From assembly GCA_036703315.1 (NCBI GenBank), contig DATNPH010000216.1, forward strand, positions 1-31,103: 31,103 nucleotides of DNA, read 5' to 3'. The DNA is from DATNPH01 sp036703315. Lineage in GTDB: Bacteria > Cyanobacteriota > Cyanobacteriia > Cyanobacteriales > Coleofasciculaceae. The translations under genes and the position numbers were made by a program. Positions 23,079 to 31,103 of this stretch are shown one piece after another. Position 1 is the stretch's first letter. Every line of letters begins with the position of its first letter. A model generated the notes under the pieces. That model was not told the DNA's origin, did no database searches, and saw only the letters and a list, made by a program, of their open reading frames with translations.

Positions 23079-23312
23079 AATAGGCTCTCATTGTGGCGCA
23101 AAGTAGTTGCTGGAGTGGCTGCCAGCAAAACAGTGATAAGCTGATAGGCGCTTAAGTTGCACATTTTTGGCTTGGGCGGTCAAAAGGTAATTAGTCATTG
23201 GTAATTGATAAAATATTGGCGCTGTGAGGATTTAATCATTCCATTACCGATTACCGATTACCCATTACTATCCCCTAACCAATATGCTTTCTTAAATGAG
23301 CGACAGCTTACC
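23079..23312. repeat. STRR-bearing spacer between regulator and kinase
   Basis: Heptamer repeats GGTAATT AGTCATT GGTAATT (23186-23206) face, in inverse orientation, ATTACCG ATTACCG ATTACCC ATTACTA (23243-23270). Such short tandemly repeated repetitive sequences are typical of filamentous cyanobacteria. The two arms could pair as a stem in the mRNA between the two genes. Confidence 0.7.
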
Positions 23313-23987
23313 TCAGTTGCCGCAAAGGCGATAACCCAGACCATAGACCGTTTCAATAAGCTCTTCGGAGCCGCCTGCTTCTTTTAGTTTGCGACGTAAA
23401 CTTGTGATATGGGTTTTGATGGTTTCCTCGGCAGGTAACTTTCCCACCTCCCATAGTTTTTCGAGGAGTGTGGCTCGACTAAACACTAAAGTGGGATTTC
23501 TCAAAAACAATTCTAAAATCATGTACTCTTTGGGTGTTAAGGATAATGCTTGTTCTCCATAAGTTACTTGACAGGCGCTTGGATCAAGTCGCAAATCGCC
23601 ACAGATCAAGATAGGCGGTCGAGCTTCTAAGCTTCTTCGTGATAGCGCCCTAACGCGTGCTGAAAGCTCTTCTAGATCGAATGGCTTGATCAAATAATCA
23701 TCAGCACCAGCGTCTAGTCCGATTACTTTATCGGTGGTTGTATCCTTTGCCGTCAGCATTAAGATGGGAACAGTAAATCCAGCAGAGCGCAAACGCTTGC
23801 ATAGCGTAATTCCATCTAAGCGAGGCAACATCCAATCCAATAAGATGAGATCATAAGTAGCTGACTGAGCGTATTCCCAACCATTGATTCCATCCTCGGC
23901 AATGTCTACAACGTGATATTGATGCCTTAGATCTTCAGCTAGAGGTTGGGCAATCCGCTCATCATCCTCGACAAACAGGATTCTCAT
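23313..23987 (-). CDS. OmpR/PhoB-type response regulator
   Basis: A 224-aa transcription factor. The receiver domain has the acidic pocket Asp8-Asp9 (FVEDDERI), phospho-acceptor Asp51 (LILLDWMLPRLDG) and Lys101 (YLIKPFD). The C-terminal winged-helix DNA-binding domain runs from about 128 to 224 (LSLTPKEYMILELFLRNP, TIKTHITSLRRKLKEAGG, IETVYGLGYRL). It would regulate its own operon and unknown targets. The ATG is at 23987. The kinase gene follows in the same direction. Subfamily names such as RppA or ManR cannot be settled by eye. The upstream region (24001-24350) is AT-rich and non-coding and probably holds its promoter. Confidence 0.94.
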   Translation of the reverse strand: MRILFVEDDERIAQPLAEDLRHQYHVVDIAEDGINGWEYAQSATYDLILLDWMLPRLDGITLCKRLRSAGFTVPILMLTAKDTTTDKVIGLDAGADDYLIKPFDLEELSARVRALSRRSLEARPPILICGDLRLDPSACQVTYGEQALSLTPKEYMILELFLRNPTLVFSRATLLEKLWEVGKLPAEETIKTHITSLRRKLKEAGGSEELIETVYGLGYRLCGN

Positions 23988-24599
23988 GTCGCTCTTTACG
24001 CTTATCGTGAGTCTTTATCTCAGGCTGCCCTGAAGGTACCCGATCAAGCTTCATTCCTTGACGTAGCCAGAGAGTAATTGTTTCAAGGCTAGGTCATCGA
24101 TGATGCTACTTGAGTACACCCTTTTCTTAATTTTCACCCGGCTTAGCTGCACCTAGTCAAGCTTTATAACAGGATCGTAACCTTATTCGAATACAATAAG
24201 CTACTGCCAATAAGCATCCTAAAGCTAAGATAGGTCTGGCGATCACACCGCTCTTGTGCAATTTCATTAAAATCTTCTTAATTTTAGCAATTAGTCATAA
24301 AGGACAATTCATCATAAATTTATGCCGAGACAAATATAATTGATGTCAACAAAGCCGTTAAATTAAAATTGCACCCATGTTGGACACGGGTGCGGTGATA
24401 AATCAGTTTGGATTCAGTTCAATGTTTGTATTAAATTTTTCTGTTTTCACAGGATAAGGCTTCGCTCAATTGAAACCTTCAAAAGCTGTAATACTAGATT
24501 TCAAGTTTTATTCATGAAGTTGTCTCAATGTTGTCAAATTATTAAATCAGTAATTAACAAGAGTATAGAGCACCGCTGTAGCCTGTCATTAATTGTTGT
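23988..24599. other. Promoter-rich AT-rich spacer without genes
   Basis: No ORF is supported. The left part probably contains the response-regulator promoter. A hairpin at 24371-24393 is oriented to terminate the minus-strand gene at 24600. The rest is AT-rich and without visible repeats. Confidence 0.5.
24361..24393 (-). terminator. Possible terminator of the cysteine-rich gene
   Basis: GCACCCATGT (24371-24380) pairs with ACACGGGTGC (24384-24393) with one mismatch over a 3-nt loop. On the minus strand it is followed by AATTTTAATT. It lies about 205 bp past the stop of the gene at 24600. Confidence 0.4.
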
Positions 24600-24914
24600 T
24601 TATACCAGCACTATGTCAGCCGTTAACTTTTCTCCAGAAGAGGTAGAGGCTAAAGCCTTATCTGCCCTGTCTGCTTGAGAGGAGCCTAGCGAACTCTTTA
24701 CAGAAAGTGCCTCTGTGAGGATCTGGCTGTCCTCCTGCCAAATTGCTTCCATTTTCTCCCAAGACGTTGTAAAAGGTGGTAGTGCTAAAGAACAGGCTTT
24801 CCAGCCAGCTTGAACAGGTACGCCAAGTTGCTCACATGTACCCCCACGCCGTCCTTGTGGCTGGTAATAGCGACAGAGCCGACAGGCAGTGGTTGGACAA
24901 TTCAAAGTCTTCAT
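24600..24914 (-). CDS. Small cysteine-rich conserved cyanobacterial protein
   Basis: A 104-aa soluble protein. The N-terminal half carries five Cys (residues 6, 11, 14, 27 and 41) in the pattern C-x4-C-x2-C-x12-C-x13-C, with the basic stretch RYYQPQGRRGGTC and the motif GWKACSLALPPF. The C-terminal half (52-104) is acidic, Ser-rich and probably disordered. The spacing suggests a zinc-binding or redox module. I recall close homologues as hypothetical proteins in many cyanobacteria, with no assigned function. The ATG at 24914 has no strong Shine-Dalgarno. It stands alone on the minus strand; a short plus-strand ORF begins 27 bp away in its leader. Confidence 0.72.
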   Translation of the reverse strand: MKTLNCPTTACRLCRYYQPQGRRGGTCEQLGVPVQAGWKACSLALPPFTTSWEKMEAIWQEDSQILTEALSVKSSLGSSQADRADKALASTSSGEKLTADIVLV

Positions 24915-24940
24915 GGGAGTTCTTTTTTAGAGGAGTTTTT

Positions 24941-24994
24941 ATGTCGTCTTATCGTTTTAATTTTCCTACTTCGAATGCAACCGATAAATGCTAG
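24941..24994 (+). CDS. Possible 17-residue micropeptide ORF
   Basis: An 18-codon frame (MSSYRFNFPTSNATDKC, then TAG) follows AGAGGAG (24929-24935) with 5 nt to the ATG, an excellent ribosome-binding site. It overlaps the leader of the divergent cysteine-rich gene. No family is recognised; it could be a leader peptide, a remnant or chance. Confidence 0.25.
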   Translation: MSSYRFNFPTSNATDKC

Positions 24995-26530
24995 CAAACA
25001 TTGATATAGCCTAGGTTATAGCGATCCCCGAACTTGTTTACTACTTTATATTCTCTTTACTATTCTGTTATATATGGACATATTTGGCTTTAAAAAAAGA
25101 CATAAATCCTAAGTAAGTTCCAAGGAAAGTAGTTAGATTTAGCCTGAAAAGGCATGGGGATCAAGCCTAACTGCAAAATGATATGTGATCGTAGATACTG
25201 AATTTGTAATAAAAAACAAAGTATCAACCAGAGGTTTTATTGACAAATATTGAGCAATTAGTTAAAAGATGGATTCGCAGCGACGATTGCCTAATTACTC
25301 AAGATTTGATTCCTCAGTAGTGTAAAGTCTACGCAGCTGCTGAATGGTTGGAGAGTCGCCAGTCCTTAAGCGATCGCGGGTAAGCCATTTACATCGCAAG
25401 CTAGGAAACCCGTCTCAAGCAGCGCACAAAAGGACGATTTCTAGAAGCGCGATCGCTGCATTGAATTTTTGAATGAGCAAGCAAACCCTTGGCAACCGCC
25501 GCCTTTATTTGTCTTGGCGAGGTGTTTTTAATTTATTCTTCTGCTTGTTCTTCAGATCTGGCTCAGATGGTGGTGACGATGCAATCTCCGAAAGGGATTT
25601 TAGGTAATTGAGAGCCAGATAAGTTGTCATGTACCAATCTCAACTGCTATTCAATCAAGGGATTCTAGCCGCTTGGAACCTAGCATCGCTGTAATTGGAA
25701 ATTATTTGTTACCAATCTATCGGTTGTCTCCCGCTGCTGTAGGGAGGACGCGATCGCCCCCCACCCTATGGTGTATAACTGTTAGAGATTTCCGTAAGAT
25801 TGCTCCATTTCATGGATTACAACCTGAGGTGACACAATCTTGCTCCCAGGACTTGAGACTCTGCTCTTCTGTTGCTAACGTGACACAATGAAGCAATGCC
25901 TCTATATCTATGGTGAGCAAATTTGAAGACTCTGCTAAGAACCTGCAAAGAACAAGTTCGTTACCATAGAATTGGTTGCAAGAGGTGCATCGGATACGGT
26001 ATCACGCTATACGGTGAGTGCGCTTATACGCCTGTTGGAATTCAGGTATGGCTTGGTGTGACATCCAAGGCAAAGGCGCAGTCAACAAGTTCAGTGAATA
26101 CGACTAAATTTCCCAGTCTATCGGTACTGTATCTTGTTGTTCCTGCTAATTGAAGTTAGACACCTATAACCCTTGGGGTGAAAGCCACAACGCTTACGCC
26201 GACATGTTTGTGTGCCTAGGTGGTCAGATAAAGCGGAATCAGACGCTCACTAGCGTCACTACTGCTAGCCCCGGCAAAACTGCTACGAAGAGAGCTAACA
26301 CGCTAACGCTATCAGTTTTGCAGCACCCATCCCCTAGGCTCACTGATAGGTAAAGAAGCATTGCGCCATTGAGCAGAGACTACGGGTAATGGGTACTGGA
26401 AAATTCCTCTCCACTACCGCAAAACCGTTAACTTCATCCGAATGGAGTCTATTAATTGACCCTGACGGATGTGCTAAGACTACGTTGAAAGCCGCCCTCA
26501 TCCACTACGCAAATGCAATAGGGAGGAGCC
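24995..26530. other. 1.5-kb decayed region without an intact gene
   Basis: Six-frame reading gives only short, low-quality frames (longest about 76 codons). The left part holds the nonsense-riddled relic at 25240-25531. A fragment near 25630-25700 (MYQSQLLFNQGILAAWNLAS, then stop) may be another relic. The right part has short palindromes and a purine-rich GGGAGGAG just before the sucrose-synthase-like gene. I see no RNA gene. Confidence 0.55.
25240..25531 (+). pseudogene. Relic of a small unknown protein with in-frame stops
   Basis: From a TTG at 25240 preceded by AGAGG, one frame reads LTNIEQLVKRWIRSDDCLI, TQDLIPQ, stop, CKVYAAAEWLESRQSLSDRG, stop, AIYIAS, stop, ETRLKQRTKGRFLEA. The +1 frame then continues IEFLNEQANPWQPPPLFVLA to a TAA at 25529-25531. 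Three stops (25318-25320, 25381-25383, 25411-25413) and one shift near a GCGATCGC site break what looks like a single coding sequence of about 95 codons. The composition (WIRSDD, AAAEWLESRQ) is protein-like. I cannot name the family. Confidence 0.5.
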
Positions 26531-29029
26531 ATGTGTGAACTACTAAGAGCCGTTCTTGACGGTGACGAAAAAAATGACTTGCGCCAGCTACTGGAGCAGC
26601 TACGCACTGATCCAGAGCGGTACTTCCTGAAAAATCAAATCTTACAAGCTTTTGAGGACTACTGCAACAACTACCAGAAGCCAGCTTACTTTTCCCGCTC
26701 TTCTGCGCTAGGAGAACTCATTCGCTATACCCATGAAATAATTCTGGAAGAAGAAAATATTTGGTTCATTATTCGACCCAACATTGCTGCTCAAGAAGTC
26801 TGTCGTCTAAGTGCAGACCTCAGCCATGTTGACTCGATGCCAGTGCAGGCACTGCTGAACTTACAAGATCGCTTTGTGTCAGGTGGCACAGCTTGGTCAC
26901 CCTATCCTCACTCCACGGGTAGCGGTGTACTAGAAATTGATTTTCACTCCTTTTACGACTCTTTGCCGACGATTCGCGACCCTAGAAACATTGGCAAAGG
27001 AATAGAGTTTCTCCATCGTTATCTATCAAGTCAGCTGTTTGCCGATAGTAAAGCAGGACGCGATAGCGTTCTTAGCAAACGGGACATAGGTAGCGTCCCT
27101 TGGCTAGAGGCTTTTCTGGACATACTGCACCACTCGGAGTACGAAGGAACACCACTGCTGATTAACGAGCAGATTGACTCAACCACTAAGTTATCCAAAC
27201 AAGTCAAACTGGCTTTAACTTTTGTGGCTAAGTGTCCAGCCGACGAACCCTATGAAAAGTTTCGCTCTGAACTCCAAAATTTGGGCTTTGAACCTGGATG
27301 GGGCAACACAGCCTGTCGAGCGCGGGAAACACTGGAATTGCTCGATCGCCTGATTGATTCACCCGATCATGCCGTATTGGAAGCCTTCATTTCCCACATT
27401 CCGCTGATCTTTCGTATCGTCCTGGTTTCCATCCATGGTTGGTTTGGTCAAGAGGATGTCTTGGGGCGTCCTCAGGCAGCCGGTCATGTGCTCTACGTCC
27501 TCGATCAAGCTCGTAGTTTAGAGAACCAGTTACGAGAAGATATTAAGTTGGCTGGTCTTGATGTGCTTGGTATCCAGCCAAAGGTGATTATCCTGACGCG
27601 CCTGATTCCAAACAGTGAGGGGACACAATCGCACGAACGATTGGAAAAAGTCAAAGGCACTGAAAATGCCTGGATTTTGCGAGTTCCCTTCCATGAATTC
27701 AATCCCAAGGTCACCCAAAACTGGATGTCACGGTTTGAGATTTGGCCGTATCTAGAAAGCTTTGCTCAGGAGGCTGAACGAGAGCTACTGGCAGAATTTC
27801 AGACTCGTCCTAATTTAATCGTTGGTAACTATTCCGATGGCAACTTGGTAGCATTCCTACTAGCCAGACGCTTTAACGTTACCCATTGCAGTATTGCCCA
27901 CGTCTTGGAAAAGCCTAGATATCTTTTTAGTAACCTCTACTGGAAAGACCTAGAAGAGCAATACCATTTTTCGCTGCAATTCACAGCTGATTTAATCGCC
28001 ATGAATGCAGCTGATTTCATCATTACCAGCACCTATCAAGAAATTGTGGGGACACCTGAGCAGTTGGGACAGTATGAGTCTTACAAGTATTTCACAATGC
28101 CCCATCTGTATCATGTAGCCGATGGCATTGATTTGTTCAGCCCGAAATTTAACGTGGTGCCGCCTGGGGTAGATGAAAGCATTTTCTTCCCTTACACCCA
28201 GACATCTGAACCTGATCCGATCGCACCTAGCCAAGGTCACGATGTGATTAAAGAGTTGGTCTTTACTCAGGAAACTTCCCAGATCGTTGGTCATCTCGAT
28301 AACACGAGCAAACGACCCATTTTGGCACTTGCTCCCCTTTACCCAAGCAAGAATCTGACGGGTTTGGCGGAATGTTTTGGCAAAAGCCAACCCTTGCAAG
28401 AGCGTTGCAACCTAATTCTGGTGACGGGCAAAGTGCGTCCTGAGGAGGCGAAAGACGCCGAAGAAAAAGGTGAAATCGAAAAGCTCCATCAGATTATCAA
28501 CCAGTACAATCTTCACGGCAAAGTTCGCTGGCTGGGTATACCCTTAAGTACGCCTGATACAGGTGAAATCTATCGGGTGATTGCCGAATCTAGAGGTATT
28601 TTTGTCCAACCCTCTCGCTTTGAAGCGTTCGGACTTCCGATTTTGGAAGCGATGATTTCCGGTTTACCTACCTTCGCTACTCAATTTGGTGGTCCTTTAG
28701 AAATCATTCACGACGGTGAAAATGGGTTTCACATTAACCCGACTGACTTGGAGGGAACGGCTGAGAAAATTTTCCAATTTATTTCTAAGTGCGACCAAGA
28801 GCCTGATTACTGGCACGAAATTTCAAAGCGTGCCATTAAAAGAATTCGCGACAAATACAACTGGAAAAGCCACACTAAGCAACTGTTAGGCTTGGCTAAA
28901 ATCTACGGTTTCTGGAACTATGCTTCTGTTGACAACCGGGAAGCACTGCTTCGCTATCTTGAAGCACTGTTTTATCTGTGCTATAAGCCCAGAGCCGAGC
29001 AGCTCCTACAGCAGCACATGCAGCGGTAA
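26531..29029 (+). CDS. Sucrose-synthase-like protein with altered active-site motifs
   Basis: An 832-aa protein collinear with cyanobacterial sucrose synthase (SusA, about 806 aa). Normal SusA interconverts sucrose + NDP with NDP-glucose + fructose. The N-terminal regulatory region (1-290), the GT-B domain 1 (HGWFGQEDVLGRP at 302-314, NLIVGNYSDGNLVAFLLARR, CSIAHVLEK with His457) and GT-B domain 2 with the intact E-x7-E pair (Glu698, Glu706) are recognisable. Two key sites differ: the normally invariant DTGGQ after GRP is QAAGH (315-319), and the ARLDRxKN loop is APLYPSKN (601-608), losing the Arg while keeping the Lys. It may have changed specificity or a non-catalytic role. An insertion near 173-190 adds length. 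The ribosome-binding site is GGGAGGAG, 3 nt from the ATG. A GH65 gene follows 67 bp later. Confidence 0.88.
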   Translation: MCELLRAVLDGDEKNDLRQLLEQLRTDPERYFLKNQILQAFEDYCNNYQKPAYFSRSSALGELIRYTHEIILEEENIWFIIRPNIAAQEVCRLSADLSHVDSMPVQALLNLQDRFVSGGTAWSPYPHSTGSGVLEIDFHSFYDSLPTIRDPRNIGKGIEFLHRYLSSQLFADSKAGRDSVLSKRDIGSVPWLEAFLDILHHSEYEGTPLLINEQIDSTTKLSKQVKLALTFVAKCPADEPYEKFRSELQNLGFEPGWGNTACRARETLELLDRLIDSPDHAVLEAFISHIPLIFRIVLVSIHGWFGQEDVLGRPQAAGHVLYVLDQARSLENQLREDIKLAGLDVLGIQPKVIILTRLIPNSEGTQSHERLEKVKGTENAWILRVPFHEFNPKVTQNWMSRFEIWPYLESFAQEAERELLAEFQTRPNLIVGNYSDGNLVAFLLARRFNVTHCSIAHVLEKPRYLFSNLYWKDLEEQYHFSLQFTADLIAMNAADFIITSTYQEIVGTPEQLGQYESYKYFTMPHLYHVADGIDLFSPKFNVVPPGVDESIFFPYTQTSEPDPIAPSQGHDVIKELVFTQETSQIVGHLDNTSKRPILALAPLYPSKNLTGLAECFGKSQPLQERCNLILVTGKVRPEEAKDAEEKGEIEKLHQIINQYNLHGKVRWLGIPLSTPDTGEIYRVIAESRGIFVQPSRFEAFGLPILEAMISGLPTFATQFGGPLEIIHDGENGFHINPTDLEGTAEKIFQFISKCDQEPDYWHEISKRAIKRIRDKYNWKSHTKQLLGLAKIYGFWNYASVDNREALLRYLEALFYLCYKPRAEQLLQQHMQR

Positions 29030-29030
29030 T

Positions 29031-29064
29031 GCTAATTGCTAATTGCTAATTGTTAATTGTTAAT
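29031..29064. repeat. Heptamer STRR
   Basis: Five units, GCTAATT GCTAATT GCTAATT GTTAATT GTTAAT, immediately follow the stop of the sucrose-synthase-like gene. The array fills half of the spacer before the GH65 gene. It is a typical cyanobacterial short tandem repeat. Confidence 0.85.
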
Positions 29065-29096
29065 AGCAACTGATACCTGTACCTGATACCTGACAA

Positions 29097-31103
29097 ATGA
29101 CAAAGAACAAAGAACGAAATTGCCATCTTAGTTATACTGACTGGGCGGTTATTGAAACCCAGTTTGACCCGACCCAGTTGCACTATAAGGAAACCGTCTT
29201 CACCGTAGGCAACGGCTACCTAGGTACGCGAGGCAGCCTAGAGGAAGGCTATGTCGGTTCCATGAGTGCCACTTTAATCCACGGTGTGTACGATGATGTT
29301 CCCGTTGTACATACAGAACTGGCAAACTGCCCTGACTGGCTGCCACTTGTGGTGATCATCAATGGCGATCGCTTTCGCCTTGATCACGGCGAGATTCTGA
29401 GCTACAGGCGTCAACTTGACGTGCAACGGGGTGTAGTCAGCCGAGATGTGCGTTGGCGCAGTGGTTCGGGCTACACGGTAGACATCCACTTCGAGCGCTT
29501 TGCCAGCTTGGTCGATCAGCATGTGTTGGCACTTCGCTGCCAAGTGACACCCTTGGATTTCGAGGGCACTGTTGAAGTTCAGGCAAGCATCAATGGCTAC
29601 CCAGACAACCAGGGTGTGATGCACTGGGAATGGATCAACCAAGGCGATATCACCACAGACGAGGGCGTTAGCGAAGCGCCTCCGAAGGAGGTTCGCGCTA
29701 CATGGATGCACCTTCGTACCCGAAACACTGGCATTGAACTAGGTCTGGCGAGCCGCCTAACGGTATCGGGTACTGGTACGTCCGTGCGAGTAACTGGGTG
29801 TCAAGGCTACCCCAGTTTGGCAGCGACAGTCCCGGTTCAATCTGGGCAGACAGTGACAGTGGAGAAGGTAGTAACCGTCTTCACCTCACGGGAGGATAAG
29901 GTTCCGGCTCAAGCGGCTCAAGACAAGCTTAGGCAGCAGCCTAACTACGCCACCCTACTGTCAGCTCAAGAAGCGGCTTGGCAGGACGTTTGGCACTCAA
30001 GCGACGTGGTGATCGAGGGCGACATCAAAGCCCAACTAGCGATTCGCTATAACCTGTTCCAACTGCTAATCGCTGCACCGCGTCACGATGATACAGTCAG
30101 CATCCCGGCTAAAACCCTGTCTGGTTTTGCCTATCGCGGTCATGTCTTTTGGGACACGGAAATCTTTATCCTTCCCTTCCTGATTTTCACGCAACCGGAT
30201 CTGGCACGCAATTTGCTAACCTATCGCTACCATACCCTCAACGGGGCGCGGCGTAAGGCAAGAGAGTCTGGCTACAAGGGGGCGATGTTTGCTTGGGAAA
30301 GTGCTGGCACGGGAGACGAGGTTACTCCTCGTTGGGTACCACCAGCAGATAACAGTGCTGAACTGGTGCGGATCTGGTGCGGCGATCGCGAACTCCATAT
30401 CAATACTGATATTGCTTACGCCGTTTGGCAATACTGGCAAGCTACCGGCGACGATGATTGGATGCGTCAGTACGGAGCTGAGCTGATCTTGGACACGGCT
30501 GTGTATTGGGGTAGCCGTGTCGAGTGGAACGCCAAGCAGGAATATTATGAACTCCGCGAGGTGATTGGCACGGATGAATATCACGAACATGTGAGCAACA
30601 ACACCTTCACCAACCGGATGGTGCAATGGCATCTGGAGAAAGCACTCGCTGTCCTAGAGTGGCTCCACAGCCGATATCCTGACCAAGGGTCTCAACTTGA
30701 AAACAAACTCCAACTTACCTTGGAGCGACAAGCCCGCTGGCGTGACATCATCAGTAATATTTGGATTCCCTACGACCCAGAAACGGGAATTATAGAGCAG
30801 TGCGAGGGATTTTTCAACCTTGAAGATATCAACCTCGCTGATTACGAACCGAGAACCAAGTCAATGCAGGTCATCTTGGGTATTGAAGGAGCTAGCAAGC
30901 GACAGGTACTCAAGCAGCCGGATGTATTGATGCTGCTCTATCTAATGCGGGAGGTACCTGGAATCTACTCTGATTTACGGGTACTGCAACAGAACTGGGA
31001 CTATTACGCTCCGCGCACTGACATCACCTATGGTTCGTCTCTTGGCCCAGCTATCCATGCGGCCTTAGCCTCGTACCTCAATCAACCCGAAGAAGCTTAC
31101 GAG
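29097..31103 (+). CDS. Glycoside hydrolase family 65 phosphorylase, partial (runs off the end)
   Basis: The frame is open from the ATG at 29097 to the end: 669 codons, with no stop reached. The product is a GH65 protein, a cytosolic inverting alpha-glucan disaccharide phosphorylase (maltose, trehalose, kojibiose or nigerose type). Motifs: KETVFTVGNGYLGTRGSLEE at the N-terminal beta-sandwich, then in the (alpha/alpha)6 barrel GHVFWDTEIFILPFL, YKGAMFAWESAGTGDE, GTDEYHEHVSNNTFTN with the likely proton-donor Glu494, and KQPDVLMLLYLM. The specificity cannot be told by eye. A C-terminal part is missing, and a fused beta-phosphoglucomutase cannot be excluded. Residues 190-201 derive from an apparent 36-bp palindromic insertion. 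It is probably co-transcribed with the sucrose-synthase-like gene. Confidence 0.92.
   Translation, partial: MTKNKERNCHLSYTDWAVIETQFDPTQLHYKETVFTVGNGYLGTRGSLEEGYVGSMSATLIHGVYDDVPVVHTELANCPDWLPLVVIINGDRFRLDHGEILSYRRQLDVQRGVVSRDVRWRSGSGYTVDIHFERFASLVDQHVLALRCQVTPLDFEGTVEVQASINGYPDNQGVMHWEWINQGDITTDEGVSEAPPKEVRATWMHLRTRNTGIELGLASRLTVSGTGTSVRVTGCQGYPSLAATVPVQSGQTVTVEKVVTVFTSREDKVPAQAAQDKLRQQPNYATLLSAQEAAWQDVWHSSDVVIEGDIKAQLAIRYNLFQLLIAAPRHDDTVSIPAKTLSGFAYRGHVFWDTEIFILPFLIFTQPDLARNLLTYRYHTLNGARRKARESGYKGAMFAWESAGTGDEVTPRWVPPADNSAELVRIWCGDRELHINTDIAYAVWQYWQATGDDDWMRQYGAELILDTAVYWGSRVEWNAKQEYYELREVIGTDEYHEHVSNNTFTNRMVQWHLEKALAVLEWLHSRYPDQGSQLENKLQLTLERQARWRDIISNIWIPYDPETGIIEQCEGFFNLEDINLADYEPRTKSMQVILGIEGASKRQVLKQPDVLMLLYLMREVPGIYSDLRVLQQNWDYYAPRTDITYGSSLGPAIHAALASYLNQPEEAYE
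29665..29700 (+). repeat. 36-bp palindromic insertion inside the GH65 gene
   Basis: A near-perfect hairpin: GCGAAGCGCCTCC, loop GAA, GGAGGTTCGCGC, with one short bulge, flanked by TTA and TA. Its length is exactly 12 codons, so the frame is kept and it encodes about GVSEAPPKEVRA. The sequence resembles intergenic cyanobacterial GCG-rich palindromes rather than coding DNA. Confidence 0.6.

Noticed and set aside
29274..30632. Minus-strand frames of 145 and 138 codons
   Set aside because: They lie opposite the GH65 gene, whose plus-strand frame is open for 669 codons with clear family motifs.

Overview
The window looks like a chromosomal segment of a filamentous or colonial cyanobacterium. Direct evidence: many copies of the HIP1 octamer GCGATCGC (for example 295-302 and 3604-3611), the photosystem II gene psb30, the phylloquinone gene menB, an NDH-1 subunit gene (ndhK), a DUF2808 protein, heptanucleotide short tandem repeats (STRRs) and many palindromic intergenic repeats. 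I cannot name the species.

Layout. 1-1314: one small conserved-looking ORF inside repeat-rich DNA with two copies of a multi-hairpin element. 1315-5938 (mostly minus strand): a secreted proline/threonine-rich repeat protein with an SH3-like tail, the tRNA methyltransferase trmFO, an FHA protein and a site-2 (M50) membrane protease. 6149-7987 (plus): a degenerate metallo-beta-lactamase-fold protein followed closely by a NagZ-like GH3 hexosaminidase. 8013-11515: small cyanobacterial proteins, a four-helix membrane protein, two half-size GDT1/Mnx-type transporters side by side, a YkgJ cysteine-cluster protein and psb30. 11575-15000 (minus): recJ, then an ndhH relic, a MITE-like palindrome and a solitary ndhK. 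15683-17661: a GT2 glycosyltransferase divergent from menB. 18039-21627 (plus): a hypothetical gene, an AT-rich GT4 glycosyltransferase and a VanZ-LamG membrane fusion, suggesting surface-polysaccharide functions. 21780-23987 (minus): an OmpR-type response regulator followed by its histidine kinase, separated by an STRR-bearing spacer. 24600-24914: a small cysteine-rich protein. 24995-26530: 1.5 kb of decayed DNA with at least one nonsense-riddled relic. 26531-31103 (plus): a sucrose-synthase-like protein followed by a GH65 disaccharide phosphorylase that runs off the end.

The most interesting signals are these. (1) The sucrose-synthase homologue has lost the donor/acceptor-loop motif (GGQ becomes AGH) and a phosphate-binding Arg, and sits directly before a GH65 phosphorylase. 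(2) An ndhH relic, keeping only the N- and C-terminal coding ends, lies next to an ndhK that lacks its usual ndhC and ndhJ neighbours. (3) A four-hairpin repeat occurs in two copies whose stems differ by paired changes. (4) A 36-bp palindromic repeat appears inserted in frame in the GH65 gene. (5) The MBL-fold protein has lost nearly all metal ligands. Family names and residue roles come from memory of the families; no search was run.
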